From positions 1 to 42,413 of the forward strand of contig JAKLPV010000109.1 of the NCBI GenBank assembly GCA_022013685.1: a DNA stretch of 42,413 nt, written 5' to 3'. The stretch is from Anaerolineae bacterium (GTDB lineage Bacteria; Chloroflexota; Anaerolineae; Anaerolineales; Villigracilaceae). The notes beneath the pieces are model-generated. The model was given only the letters and a program-made list of their open reading frames with translations. It searched no databases and was not told where the DNA came from. Shown here piece by piece: positions 1 through 8,054 of this stretch (the stretch's first letter is position 1; every line of letters starts with the position of its first letter). The position numbers and the translations under genes are program-made.

Positions 1-1
1 A

Positions 2-961
2 ATTGTCGTTTTCGACGCTCACACACCCTATTTTGAGCACATCCGAAAATTGATCGATTTGCAGCCCATCCGCGACGCCGGGCTGACCGTGGTGGTGGAT
101 GTAATGTGGGGCAATGGCGCGGGCTATTTCACAAAACTGCTGGGCGGCGGCAAGACACGCATCATCGAAATCCACAACGAGCGCAACCCATCCTTCCCTG
201 AAATGAAACGCCCTGAGCCGATCCGCCCCAATATCGACGTTGGTTTGAGGGCCACAGTTGAGAACAAGGCCGATATCCTGCTCATCACCGACGGTGACGC
301 CGACCGCTGTGGGATCGGCGACGAGAATGGCGAGTTTATTAACCAGTTGCGCGTCTATGCCTTGCTGGCCTATTACCTGCTCGAGGTGCGCGGAGAGCGC
401 GGGGACATCGTCAAGACACTTTCGACAACCAATATGCTCAACCGCCTGGGTGAGATCTACGGCGTGCCCGTCCACGAGACCGGGGTCGGATTCAAGTATG
501 TCGCTCCCAAGATGACCGAGACCAACGCCCTGATTGGCGGCGAAGAGAGCGGCGGATACGCCTTCCGCGGCAATGTGCCGGAGCGCGATGGCATCCTGGC
601 TGGCCTGTATATGCTCGATCTGATGGTGCGAACCGGCAAAAAGCCGACCGAACTGCTCAAAATCCTGTTCGAGAAGGTTGGCGGCGAATATTTCTACGAC
701 CGGGTCGATACCGCTTTCTCTGGCGACCGCGCCACCCGCGAGAAGATGATTCTGGATGCCAACCCGAAAACCTTGGGCGGCCTGAAGGTGACCGAACTGG
801 TCACGGTCGATGGATTCCAGTTCCGTCTCGAAGACGGTGGCTGGATGTTGATCCGCTTCAGCGGTACCGAGCCGATCATGCGTGTCTACTGCGAAACCCG
901 CCACGGCGACAAGGTCCAGGCGATCTTGCAGGACGGCCTAAAAGTGGCCGGCATCAAGTAA
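2..961 (+). CDS. Phosphoglucomutase/phosphomannomutase family protein, 5'-truncated by window edge
   Basis: This is the C-terminal part (319 codons visible, open from base 2) of an alpha-D-phosphohexomutase, which interconverts hexose 1- and 6-phosphates in the cytoplasm. The metal-binding loop reads TDGDADRCG, the sugar-binding loop [10 protein letters not shown], and the phosphate-binding loop [12 protein letters not shown] near the C-terminus, so domains 2-4 are present. The catalytic-serine region lies upstream of the window. The sugar loop is ESGG rather than the QSGH typical of GlmM, which favours a PGM/PMM role over phosphoglucosamine mutase despite the convergent glmS neighbour. The exact substrate cannot be read from sequence. 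A strong terminator follows directly. Confidence 0.93.
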   Translation: MVVFDAHTPYFEHIRKLIDLQPIRDAGLTVVVDVMWGNGAGYFTKLLGGGKTRIIEIHNERNPSFPEMKRPEPIRPNIDVGLRATVENKADILLITDGDADRCGIGDENGEFINQLRVYALLAYYLLEVRGERGDIVKTLSTTNMLNRLGEIYGVPVHETGVGFKYVAPKMTETNALIGGEESGGYAFRGNVPERDGILAGLYMLDLMVRTGKKPTELLKILFEKVGGEYFYDRVDTAFSGDRATREKMILDANPKTLGGLKVTELVTVDGFQFRLEDGGWMLIRFSGTEPIMRVYCETRHGDKVQAILQDGLKVAGIK

Positions 962-978
962 TCGATCCGTGAAAACAC

Positions 979-1010
979 AAAACTCCCCGGTTTGGGGAGT
1001 TTTGCTTTTA
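979..1010. terminator. Rho-independent terminator between the mutase gene and glmS
   Basis: A perfect 10-bp stem AAAACTCCCC / GGGGAGTTTT (979-988 and 994-1003) with a 5-nt loop is followed by a T-rich tail. It lies 17 bp after the mutase stop codon. A-tracts on the other side suggest it could also serve the convergent glmS gene. Confidence 0.85.
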
Positions 1011-1058
1011 AGCGTCAAATTTCTCGGTGAGACGAGCGTGATTGGCGGGTGAAAAATT

Positions 1059-2900
1059 TTACTCGACCGTTACGCTCTTTGCCAGATTGCGCGGCTGGTC
1101 AACATCCAACCCGCGGATGGTGGCGATGTGATAGGCCAGCAGTTGCAGCGGGATGACTGTCACCAGCGGGCTGAGCCTCCAGGGCGCGGCCGGCACCCAC
1201 AGCACATGGTCGGCCATTTCGGCCACCAACTCGTCGCCTTCGGTGGCTACGGCGATGACTGTCCCGCCGCGGGCCTTGGCCTGCTGGATCTGGCTTATCA
1301 TCTTCTCGTGCCAGGGGTCCTGTGGCGCAATGCAGACCACCGGCATGGTCTCGTCGATCAGCGCGATCGGTCCGTGCTTCATCTCACCGGCCGGGTAGCC
1401 CTCGGCGTGGATGTACGAAATCTCTTTCAACTTGAGCGCGCCCTCGTAGGCGATCGGCATGTTGATGCCGCGCCCCAGGTACAGGCAGTCGCGGATGTCC
1501 TTGAGCGCGTACGCCACCTTTTCCACCTCGGCTTCGCGGTTCATTGTCCGCCCGACCAGGTCGGGGACCAGGCGCAGGTCTGCAACCAGCGCGCGGCGGG
1601 TCTTTTCGTCCAGAGTCCCGCGCAGGTCGGCCAGCAGGATCGCCAACATGTACTGATCCACCAGCGGGGCGGTGAAAGCCTTGGTCGAAGCCACGCCAAT
1701 TTCAGGCCCGGTCTGCATCGAGATGTACCCGTCTGCCACGCGCATGGCCTGCGAGCCGATCGCGTTGACGATGCTCCAGACCGTCGCGCCTTTCTTGCGT
1801 CCCTCTTCCATGGCCGCCAGTGTATCGGCGGTCTCGCCGGACTGCGAAATCGCCAGCACGACCGTGTTTTCGTCCACGATCGGGTCGCTGTAGCGGAACT
1901 CCGAGCCGATCACCACTTCGACCGGCACGCGCGCAATGGCTTCGATCAGCGTCTTGCCGACCATTCCGGCATAGGCGGCGGTGCCGCAGGCGGTGATGTA
2001 AATTTTCTGAATGCGTTGGGCCAGTTCGGGCGTCAGGTTCAGTTCTGGCAGGCGGATCTTGCCGTGATCGAAATCGACCCGTCCGGCCAGAGTGTCGGTC
2101 AGTGCCCGCACCTGTTCGTGGATCTCTTTTTGCATGAAGTGACGGAATTCGCCTTTTTCAGCGGCGACCGGGTCCCACGCGACGGCGTGGGTCTGCGGTT
2201 TGAGTTCCTCGCCGCGCAGCGTCTCGACCCGGATGCTGTCTTTCGTTACGATGGCCATCTGACCCGATTCGAGAAAGATCACCCGGCGGGTGTGTTCCAA
2301 TATGGCCGGGATGTCTGAGGCGATGAAGTTTTCCCCTTCGCCCAGGCCGAGCACCACGCCCCCGGCGTTGCCGATGCGGGCGCAGACCATTTTGTCGGGC
2401 TCGCTAGCAGAGAGCAGCACGATCCCGTGCGCGCCCTTGATCTGGCTGAAGGTTTTGCGGGCGGCCTCGACCAATCCCAGCCCGCTGGCCTGGTGATGCT
2501 CTACAAGGTGAACGATGGTCTCGGTATCGGTGTCCGAGTTGAAGGTCACGCCCTCGCTGATCAGTTCATCTTTCAGCTCCAGGTAATTTTCCACGATCCC
2601 GTTGTGGACGACAACCACCTTGCCGGTCGCGCCCAGGTGCGGGTGGGCGTTGCGGGCGCTGGGTGCGCCGTGCGTTGCCCAACGGGTATGCCCGACCCCT
2701 GGCGACCCGCTGATGGGGGACTGGCTGACCAGGTCGGCCAGTCGTCCCAATTTGCCGGCATCGCGCCGGATTTCGATCTTGCCATCGTTGACGACGGCCA
2801 CGCCCGCGGAATCATAACCGCGATACTCAAGCCGTTTTAAGCCATTCAAAACAATCGGCGTCGCGTCACGCGGCCCGATATAACCTACTATGCCACACAT
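1059..2900 (-). CDS. glmS: Glutamine--fructose-6-phosphate aminotransferase (isomerizing)
   Basis: GlmS makes glucosamine-6-phosphate from fructose-6-phosphate and glutamine, the first committed step to UDP-GlcNAc and peptidoglycan. The 613-residue length is normal for the family. The N-terminus is MCGIVGYIG, with Cys2 as the glutaminase nucleophile. The glutaminase (Ntn) domain covers about residues 1-240 and is followed by two SIS sugar-isomerase domains with AISQSGETADT and EGALKLKEISYIHAE. The C-terminus DQPRNLAKSVTVE is canonical. The start ATG at 2900 has a GGAGG Shine-Dalgarno 7 nt upstream. The unusually long leader (about 360 bp) contains a predicted glmS ribozyme, so expression should fall when GlcN6P accumulates. 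Confidence 0.97.
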   Translation of the reverse strand: MCGIVGYIGPRDATPIVLNGLKRLEYRGYDSAGVAVVNDGKIEIRRDAGKLGRLADLVSQSPISGSPGVGHTRWATHGAPSARNAHPHLGATGKVVVVHNGIVENYLELKDELISEGVTFNSDTDTETIVHLVEHHQASGLGLVEAARKTFSQIKGAHGIVLLSASEPDKMVCARIGNAGGVVLGLGEGENFIASDIPAILEHTRRVIFLESGQMAIVTKDSIRVETLRGEELKPQTHAVAWDPVAAEKGEFRHFMQKEIHEQVRALTDTLAGRVDFDHGKIRLPELNLTPELAQRIQKIYITACGTAAYAGMVGKTLIEAIARVPVEVVIGSEFRYSDPIVDENTVVLAISQSGETADTLAAMEEGRKKGATVWSIVNAIGSQAMRVADGYISMQTGPEIGVASTKAFTAPLVDQYMLAILLADLRGTLDEKTRRALVADLRLVPDLVGRTMNREAEVEKVAYALKDIRDCLYLGRGINMPIAYEGALKLKEISYIHAEGYPAGEMKHGPIALIDETMPVVCIAPQDPWHEKMISQIQQAKARGGTVIAVATEGDELVAEMADHVLWVPAAPWRLSPLVTVIPLQLLAYHIATIRGLDVDQPRNLAKSVTVE

Positions 2901-2920
2901 AAGGAAGCCTCCAGTTGATG

Positions 2921-2969
2921 TTTAACGTTGAATGTTGAAGGTTTAAACGTTCAACGTTAAACCTTCAAC
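2921..2969. repeat. Interleaved inverted repeat between the ribozyme and the glmS start
   Basis: Two overlapping perfect inverted repeats are visible. TTTAACGTTGAA (2921-2932) pairs with TTCAACGTTAAA (2950-2961), and GTTGAAGGTTT (2934-2944) pairs with AAACCTTCAAC (2959-2969). They are mutually exclusive in one RNA, so alternative folds are possible just before the glmS ribosome binding site. It could equally be a mobile palindromic repeat unrelated to regulation. Confidence 0.65.
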
Positions 2970-3213
2970 CCGATGTGCCTTTCCCACCCGTTTTGCCTGC
3001 CCGGTTGCCCGCGCAGTATTATGGGGTAGGTTGATATCCTGGAGGAAAAGATGGCGGGCGCTGGCGCACCCGAAGGGCTTCCGCTGAACTTTCGATTTTC
3101 TCCGGCTCACTTCCTCTCTCCTTTTGGGAGATGGGAAAGTAAGCCGGATAGCCCCACCTTGCAGTGGGGAACCCTCATCCTCGTCACCCCGACAAATGCC
3201 GGGGTCATGCGCT
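2970..3213 (-). ncRNA. glmS self-cleaving ribozyme/riboswitch (RF00234-type) in the glmS leader
   Basis: Read on the minus strand, the glmS leader carries the hallmarks of the glucosamine-6-phosphate-activated ribozyme. The cleavage-site context A|GCGC lies at 3213/3212. P1 follows as ACCCCGGC/GTCGGGGT (3204-3183), then the core GACGAGGATGAGGGTT. After an insertion come ATCGAAAGTTC and GCGGAAGCCCTTC, matching the core strands that form P2.1 and P2.2. GAGGG pairs with CCCTT (P2.1) and CGC with GCG (P2.2). P3 is GGGTGC/GCGCCC (3072-3057). The 3' part ends in a GGCAAAAC...GTGGGAAAGGCACAT stretch resembling P4/P4.1. Position directly upstream of glmS makes the call strong. The insertion at about 3169-3097 is not part of the standard core. 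The 3' boundary is approximate. Confidence 0.85.
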
Positions 3214-3270
3214 GTCTTTTCCTGTTTCAAATGTTTGGGTGGCACCTCCGTTTTGCTAAAATCTGGCCGG

Positions 3271-3276
3271 ATTATA
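3271..3276 (-). promoter_or_regulatory. Candidate -10 box for the glmS ribozyme transcript
   Basis: TATAAT on the minus strand lies about 58 nt upstream of the predicted ribozyme cleavage site and directly after the terminator of the upstream surface-protein operon. No good -35 is visible, because the upstream DNA is the terminator hairpin. Confidence 0.4.
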
Positions 3277-3280
3277 CCCG

Positions 3281-3316
3281 AAAAAAGATGCCCCGGATTT
3301 CCGGGGCATCTTTTTT
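3281..3316. terminator. Terminator of the Tad-like surface operon
   Basis: A perfect 16-bp stem (3281-3296 with 3301-3316), core GATGCCCCGG/CCGGGGCATC, has a 4-nt loop and A/T runs on both flanks. It overlaps the last bases of the minus-strand operon and separates it from the glmS leader. Confidence 0.88.
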
Positions 3317-5036
3317 ATTCTACAAATGTTGGCAGCACTATAGGTGTCGGTGTGGCCGTTTGCGTCGGGGTCCGTGTAGGCGTGTATGGCGGCGGGGTAT
3401 TCGTACGTGTACTTGTTAATGTTGGTGTGTGCGTCCGCGTGGCTGTGTTCGTCGGCACAATGGAGGTGTTGGTAGGCGTATATGTGCGCGTATTGGTGGG
3501 CCTCGGTGTATTGGTGGGTGGGATTGGCGTTGGCGTGCGCGTAACCGATGGAGTAAAGGTGCTGCTTGGCGTAAAGGTTCTGGACGGTGTAAAGGTTCTG
3601 GACGGTGTAAAGGTTGGTGTGCGCGTTGGTGTGCGCGTTGGTGTGTTCGATGGCGTGAAGGTTCTGGATGGCGTGAAGGTTCTGGATGGCGTGAAGGTTC
3701 TGGATGGCGTGAAGGTTCTGGACGGCGTCAAGGTCTGTGTGCGCGTAGCGGTGGCCGTGTACGTGGAGGTGACGGTCGGCGTGGGGGTGTTGGCGAAAAT
3801 AAAGGTGGTCTCTATCTCGTCTGAATAATTTGAACGATCATTATTGGCCTGAGCCCTTGCCCTAAGCGTGTACTCGCCTGTTCGGAGTCTAGCCCAGTGC
3901 TCATCACTAAACCATGCACAAGGGTTATCCCCGCCGTAGACACAGTATTTTCTGGTTGACTCACCGACCCAGTTCCGCAATACGCCGCCGTCGGGATCTA
4001 CTAGGTAAAATTGAACACGGTAAATGTTGCATTTTTGGGACAGAATGGGACTCGGTCCGCTGGGGCAAAAGTTGGGATCCCAGGCGATTGCCTCAAAACG
4101 GGTTTCTTCACGGCTTGAGATAATTTGCCCGTCTTCCGAGGGATTAACCCATTCGATTCTTAGCGGCATGGGCGTATTGGTAGGGGTCACTGTGAAGGTT
4201 GGAGTGACTGTGTTGCTCGGGGTTGAGGTAAAGGTGGGTGTAACGGTGTTTGATGGCGTAAAGGTAGCCGTGGCAGTGGGCGTATATGTGTGTGTGGCCG
4301 TAAATGCGCCAAAGTCGATATTTTCGTTCAGGCGCGAGACACGGAAGGCCTCAACCCGGCCTGAACGATGGGAAGCCAGGTGAAAGTATTCCCAGACGGA
4401 GTTGATGAAAGGCGTCAGGAAAGGGTGGTTGTAATCGAGCATGACCGTGACGACATCGGGCGGGGTGTCGGAATCGCCATCCAGGCCGGCGTCTTCGCTG
4501 ACAGTTCCGTCAGGCAGGGCACAGTTTGCATAGGCGCCCGGCTCGAGGCCGCCGGTTCGCGGCAGGAAGGTTTCGCGATCATCACGGCTTGAACACAGGG
4601 TCATTTTGATATACCCGGAAAGGGCAATGTCGCTTTCCCTGCTGGGGTTGTCCCAGGTATTCCAGGCGATGGTTTCGTCATAAACCAGTCCGATGCGGTA
4701 GCCAGCCGCCACCGCGCGGATTGAATTCATGCGCGCGCTCATGATCTCATCTTCTTCATCTGTCCCGCTACAGGCTTCTGAACCCACATCCGCGCCATCG
4801 ACGCAGAGTGCGGCATCATATTGGTTGGTGACGGCATAGCGAATCGCCTGCCTGGTAATATTCTGAATGGTCAACCAGGCGCCCAGCAGAATCGAGAAAT
4901 CGATGATGCCGAAAACAACGACCAGGAAAATGGGCAGGGCCAGCGCAAACTCAACCGCAGCCTGGGAGCGGCTGTGGCTCTTTTTGATTGCGCCCGGGGC
5001 CGGGCAAGAGGGGTATTTTCTTAAGGTTTTTAGCAT
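3315..5036 (-). CDS. TadE-like protein with a Thr/Pro-rich stalk
   Basis: The 573-residue protein begins with a short basic leader followed by a TadE-type segment (about residues 28-58, SQAAVEFALALPIF then a hydrophobic helix), as in Tad/Flp pilus minor pseudopilins. A region of about 200 residues follows, then a TPT stalk (about 245-285). Next is an Ig-like block (about 288-415, with IEWVNPSEDGQI and YTLRARAQAN) and a long C-terminal stalk of TFTPSR/TPT repeats. It probably sits in the membrane with a rigid extended domain outside. It is the last gene of a four-gene minus-strand cluster and ends in a strong terminator. The start ATG has AGGATG upstream. The stalk is low-complexity DNA, so repeat number may be assembly- or strain-variable. 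The function is inferred from the N-terminal match only. Confidence 0.75.
   Translation of the reverse strand: MLKTLRKYPSCPAPGAIKKSHSRSQAAVEFALALPIFLVVVFGIIDFSILLGAWLTIQNITRQAIRYAVTNQYDAALCVDGADVGSEACSGTDEEDEIMSARMNSIRAVAAGYRIGLVYDETIAWNTWDNPSRESDIALSGYIKMTLCSSRDDRETFLPRTGGLEPGAYANCALPDGTVSEDAGLDGDSDTPPDVVTVMLDYNHPFLTPFINSVWEYFHLASHRSGRVEAFRVSRLNENIDFGAFTATHTYTPTATATFTPSNTVTPTFTSTPSNTVTPTFTVTPTNTPMPLRIEWVNPSEDGQIISSREETRFEAIAWDPNFCPSGPSPILSQKCNIYRVQFYLVDPDGGVLRNWVGESTRKYCVYGGDNPCAWFSDEHWARLRTGEYTLRARAQANNDRSNYSDEIETTFIFANTPTPTVTSTYTATATRTQTLTPSRTFTPSRTFTPSRTFTPSRTFTPSNTPTRTPTRTPTFTPSRTFTPSRTFTPSSTFTPSVTRTPTPIPPTNTPRPTNTRTYTPTNTSIVPTNTATRTHTPTLTSTRTNTPPPYTPTRTPTQTATPTPIVLPTFVE
3586..3745. repeat. 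18-bp tandem coding repeats (TFTPSR units)
   Basis: The + strand shows tandem copies of GTTCTGGATGGCGTGAAG (18 bp, four or more near-identical units) and related GTTCTGGACGGTGTAAAG copies. They encode hexapeptide repeats of the stalk in the overlapping surface-protein gene. The 18-bp period keeps the frame, so copy-number change would lengthen or shorten the stalk without frameshift. Confidence 0.85.
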
Positions 5037-5069
5037 AATTACACATCCTGAAATTTTTAAAAAATACTG

Positions 5070-6476
5070 CTAACGGGTGATGCGGGTGGATATCTGGTTG
5101 GCAATGGCCTTAAAAATTGCCGTAAGCTCTGTTTCGCTGCTTCCAAAAAAAGATGCGCCATTTGGCTGAGTTTGCGCATATTCGACCAGATCCCTGGCTT
5201 CGGGATTCGTGCTTACTTTGTCTCCCTGGCCAATCGTAAAGAGAATAACCTGGTTGCCAAACAGGATGTTCATTGCGTCCCGCGCATAATCGTCGGGGGC
5301 ATAGAGAGAGTCCAGCGAGTCTCGGTATGGGCTAACCAGCCGATCTGTGCAGCCTGTTGCGGCATAGGCGTCCGGGCAAATAACATCCCCGTCTTCAGTA
5401 AACCCGATGTTGGCTCCGCCATCAGTCAGGAAAATAACGACCCAGGTTGAATCTGGCCTGGCCGTTTCAAGTAGCATTTCGTTGGCTATCAGTAGGCCGG
5501 CCCCACTATTGGTAGTTCTACAGTGATGGCTTGCGCTCGGGTTTCCAAGAGCTATTGCCGGGCACAGGAGCCCGTCAAAGTTGAGACTCCAACTGGCCTC
5601 ATCCGCCGGGTCTGGAACGCCGATTGCGGGATTTGCATAGATTCTGCATGTAGGGTCTGAATCCAATAAAGTATTGGAACATGGGAGTAAATCCTCAACT
5701 AGCAGTCCGCGAATTGCGTCTTCAATCTCATCTAGGGCTTGCTCAGCTGTTTTTGTAGGTGTTTTGCCTGTGAATTCCAGTTCGCGGGTTGCAAAGCGGC
5801 TAAAGGTCACAATTGCGATGCGGTCGTATTCAAGATCAACCCCCTCCTTTGCAAATGACAGGGCGGCGTTCTTGACATTTTCAAAAGGTAAGCAGCCGCC
5901 TTCCATTGCCGAGTAAAGATTAACCCTGTTGCACCAGTAGGGGTCTGCGTGGGCATGGCCCAAGTCACCGCTGGCCGGGTTTTGAGCCTGGGATGCAGAG
6001 ACATCGATCACCAGGATGACCTCTATTGAGGCCGCTTCTGATTCTGCGCTGGCAGAGATGGTGACGGTATCAAACCCAAGCACACTCATAAAAAATGTCG
6101 GCACTTCAGAACTGGCTGTTACCGCCACCAGTTTGCGGGGCGGGTCGGAACACATGGAAGGATCGTGCCAAGCTTCATAGCCGGCATCAGGATTGCAAAA
6201 TCTAACCTCGGCGCTTGGGTCGACGACATCGTTCAGTTGTAAAAACTGAACAGCCGCGTTTTCAAGGTCATCCCCGGTATAATTTTTCTTGATCTGGTTG
6301 GCAGCATCCAGCGCGGCGGCATCTACAGCGCGGCGCAGGCGGGCGTAGCTGACATACACATACCCTACATCAACGGCTAGGCCTATGATGGCCACCAGTA
6401 CCAATAGCATTATGGCTAACAAGACCATGATCTGGCCCTTGTTTTTCTTATTGTGTGGTTTGGTTTTGTACTTCAT
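5070..6476 (-). CDS. Tad-like pilus-associated protein with von Willebrand A domain
   Basis: The 468-residue protein starts with a basic leader (MKYKTKPHNKKNKGQ) and one membrane helix (about 16-40). The following segment, VSYARLRRAVDAAALDAANQ, is typical of TadG-type proteins. A von Willebrand factor A domain covers about 150-465. The MIDAS first motif reads DVSAS (158-162), a Thr-containing strand reads IVTFSR, and the later motif is FLTDGGAN. It is predicted to be an anchored extracytoplasmic adhesion or assembly protein binding a divalent metal. It lies 12 bp from the upstream TadE-like gene and 33 bp from the downstream one, so co-transcription is likely. Its partners are inferred from context. 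Confidence 0.82.
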   Translation of the reverse strand: MKYKTKPHNKKNKGQIMVLLAIMLLVLVAIIGLAVDVGYVYVSYARLRRAVDAAALDAANQIKKNYTGDDLENAAVQFLQLNDVVDPSAEVRFCNPDAGYEAWHDPSMCSDPPRKLVAVTASSEVPTFFMSVLGFDTVTISASAESEAASIEVILVIDVSASQAQNPASGDLGHAHADPYWCNRVNLYSAMEGGCLPFENVKNAALSFAKEGVDLEYDRIAIVTFSRFATRELEFTGKTPTKTAEQALDEIEDAIRGLLVEDLLPCSNTLLDSDPTCRIYANPAIGVPDPADEASWSLNFDGLLCPAIALGNPSASHHCRTTNSGAGLLIANEMLLETARPDSTWVVIFLTDGGANIGFTEDGDVICPDAYAATGCTDRLVSPYRDSLDSLYAPDDYARDAMNILFGNQVILFTIGQGDKVSTNPEARDLVEYAQTQPNGASFFGSSETELTAIFKAIANQISTRITR

Positions 6477-6488
6477 GGCTCACCGTTA

Positions 6489-7109
6489 TTAATCTGGTTC
6501 TGCGCCAGCTAAGGGCAAAATCGAATAAGCATGCACTGCGATTGGGCCGGTCCAGCCCTCCAGTAAGTTCAGTATCTGGTGATAGTGATAAAACACCTCG
6601 ACCAGCACCGCCCCCGTCTTGGGTGCGCCGGACACCAGTTTGGCTGAAATATCCGCATCGCTAAACCGGGAGGTTTCATTTCCGAAACGGCTGTAACCAT
6701 CATCGTCAGGGTAGCGTATCAGGGTGCCGTCATCATTGATGCTGAATATAGAGATGATAATATCATCTCCGATGGTCTCATCCAGTGTGATTGGCCAAAT
6801 GGAAGATGATTCTGGAGCGACCACCAGGTTCTCGCCGTCAAGTACATACAGACCGCCGCCCAGATGGGCTGCGCCATTCACGAAAAGGTCGTTGTTGGGC
6901 ACGCCACTATCATCAAAAAATTTTTGTGGGCTAAGAACCCGGGCTGTCTCGCGCGTGCCTTCCACCAGGGTAATATATTGATTGAGAAGATAGCCGAACT
7001 CGACCACGCCCGCCAGCATAAAAATCAGCAAGCTTAATACAATAGCCAGTTCCACAAAGCTTTGGCCGCGTTGTCCTTTTTGTCCGTTACCTTTTTGCTT
7101 ATGCATCAT
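6489..7109 (-). CDS. TadE-family pseudopilin-like protein
   Basis: The 206-residue protein has a basic leader ending in GQRGQSFVELAIVLSLLIFML, the classical TadE/TadF signature (a G-Q-S/A-x-V-E leader and a hydrophobic helix), then GYLLNQYITLVEGTRETARVL. The remaining C-terminal part is a soluble extracytoplasmic domain with no recognised motif. It follows the prepilin peptidase gene by 70 bp and precedes the vWA gene by 12 bp, consistent with a Tad-like minor pilin operon. Two adjacent ATG codons are present (MM); GGTGA lies just upstream. Confidence 0.82.
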   Translation of the reverse strand: MMHKQKGNGQKGQRGQSFVELAIVLSLLIFMLAGVVEFGYLLNQYITLVEGTRETARVLSPQKFFDDSGVPNNDLFVNGAAHLGGGLYVLDGENLVVAPESSSIWPITLDETIGDDIIISIFSINDDGTLIRYPDDDGYSRFGNETSRFSDADISAKLVSGAPKTGAVLVEVFYHYHQILNLLEGWTGPIAVHAYSILPLAGAEPD

Positions 7110-7179
7110 TAATCACCTTCAACTACTTTGTAGTCTAAAAGAAATCTGTCAAATAGCAACCCTACATCAGTACCATACG

Positions 7180-7944
7180 CTAACCAAAGAACAGGCCCAA
7201 AACGGCTTCGCGGAAGAAAATCATCATGATTGCGCCAATCAGGAGAAAGGGACCATAGGCAGTAAAAACGTTGAGAGCATCATAGCGGCGCATGACAGAC
7301 AAGCCGATAATCATCACTAAACTGAACAAACCGCCCAGCAGTACCCCGATCAACAGGGTTAGCATGATGCCAGGCCAGCCAACCAGCAAACCCAACACGG
7401 TCGAAATGGTCACATCGCCAAAACCCAGCGCCTCTTCATCGTCATCTGCGCCCATTTTTTTTGCGCGGTATTTGGCGAAGCGTGTGCCGATCAGGTAGAA
7501 AACCAGCATCACGCCGCCGCCGGCCAACCCGCCCAAGAGCGTAGCCTGCCATCCGTTCAAGAGCAGGCCAATAATGGAGAACAGGATTGCGCCGGTCAGG
7601 CTGACAACGTGCATGATCAAGCGGTGTTCGATGTCGATGACGGCCACCACGCCAAAGTAGGTTAGAATCAACATCGATATTCCAAACCCAATCGCTGGCG
7701 GCCAAACCCACAAGCTGGTGGCAAGCAGCGCCCCGATGATCAGCACAATGTAAGAACGCAAGGATCGTCTCGCATGGCAAATACGACAGGGTGTGAAGGT
7801 CAGGTAGTTGAGCAGGTTGAATGGTGCTTCGCAGGCCGCGCAGGTGGGCGCAGCCAGTTTGCGTTGCATAGGCAACACATCTGAAAGATAGTTGATGAAA
7901 GCTGCACACAATAAACCAAAGATGACAACAAAAAGTATATTCAT
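7180..7944 (-). CDS. A24-family prepilin peptidase (leader peptidase)
   Basis: This polytopic membrane aspartic protease of about 254 residues has the two A24 catalytic aspartates in VIDIEHRLI and GFGDVTIS. An N-terminal cytoplasmic loop carries four Cys as two pairs (CAAC and CRIC), the zinc-like site of PilD-type bifunctional enzymes. It would remove the leaders of the neighbouring TadE-like pseudopilins. I chose the ATG at 7944 (MNILFVV); an in-frame TTG at 7953 would add three residues. Neither has a clear Shine-Dalgarno. It is the first gene of the surface cluster. The secretion ATPase, platform proteins and major pilin are absent here and must lie elsewhere if the system is functional. 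Confidence 0.85.
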   Translation of the reverse strand: MNILFVVIFGLLCAAFINYLSDVLPMQRKLAAPTCAACEAPFNLLNYLTFTPCRICHARRSLRSYIVLIIGALLATSLWVWPPAIGFGISMLILTYFGVVAVIDIEHRLIMHVVSLTGAILFSIIGLLLNGWQATLLGGLAGGGVMLVFYLIGTRFAKYRAKKMGADDDEEALGFGDVTISTVLGLLVGWPGIMLTLLIGVLLGGLFSLVMIIGLSVMRRYDALNVFTAYGPFLLIGAIMMIFFREAVLGLFFG

Positions 7945-8054
7945 AATTAACAATTATATCTTGGTTGATCGAATAACCCTACTCTTATATTACATCACCT
8001 TTTCAAAAAGAAATGCCTTAAAACTTACAATCAGTTTACAGGCAGGAGGATACT

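Noticed and set aside
1128..2318. A 396-codon open frame on the plus strand opposite glmS
   Set aside because: It is the antisense shadow of a highly conserved gene, with His/Arg/Gln-rich meaningless composition and no start signals.
3051..3419. Plus-strand open frame over the glmS leader and the surface-gene end
   Set aside because: It runs through the ribozyme and a perfect terminator hairpin; Cys/Arg-rich composition without homology.
3586..3745. Tandem repeats resembling a CRISPR array
   Set aside because: There are no unique spacers; the 18-bp units are contiguous and coding.
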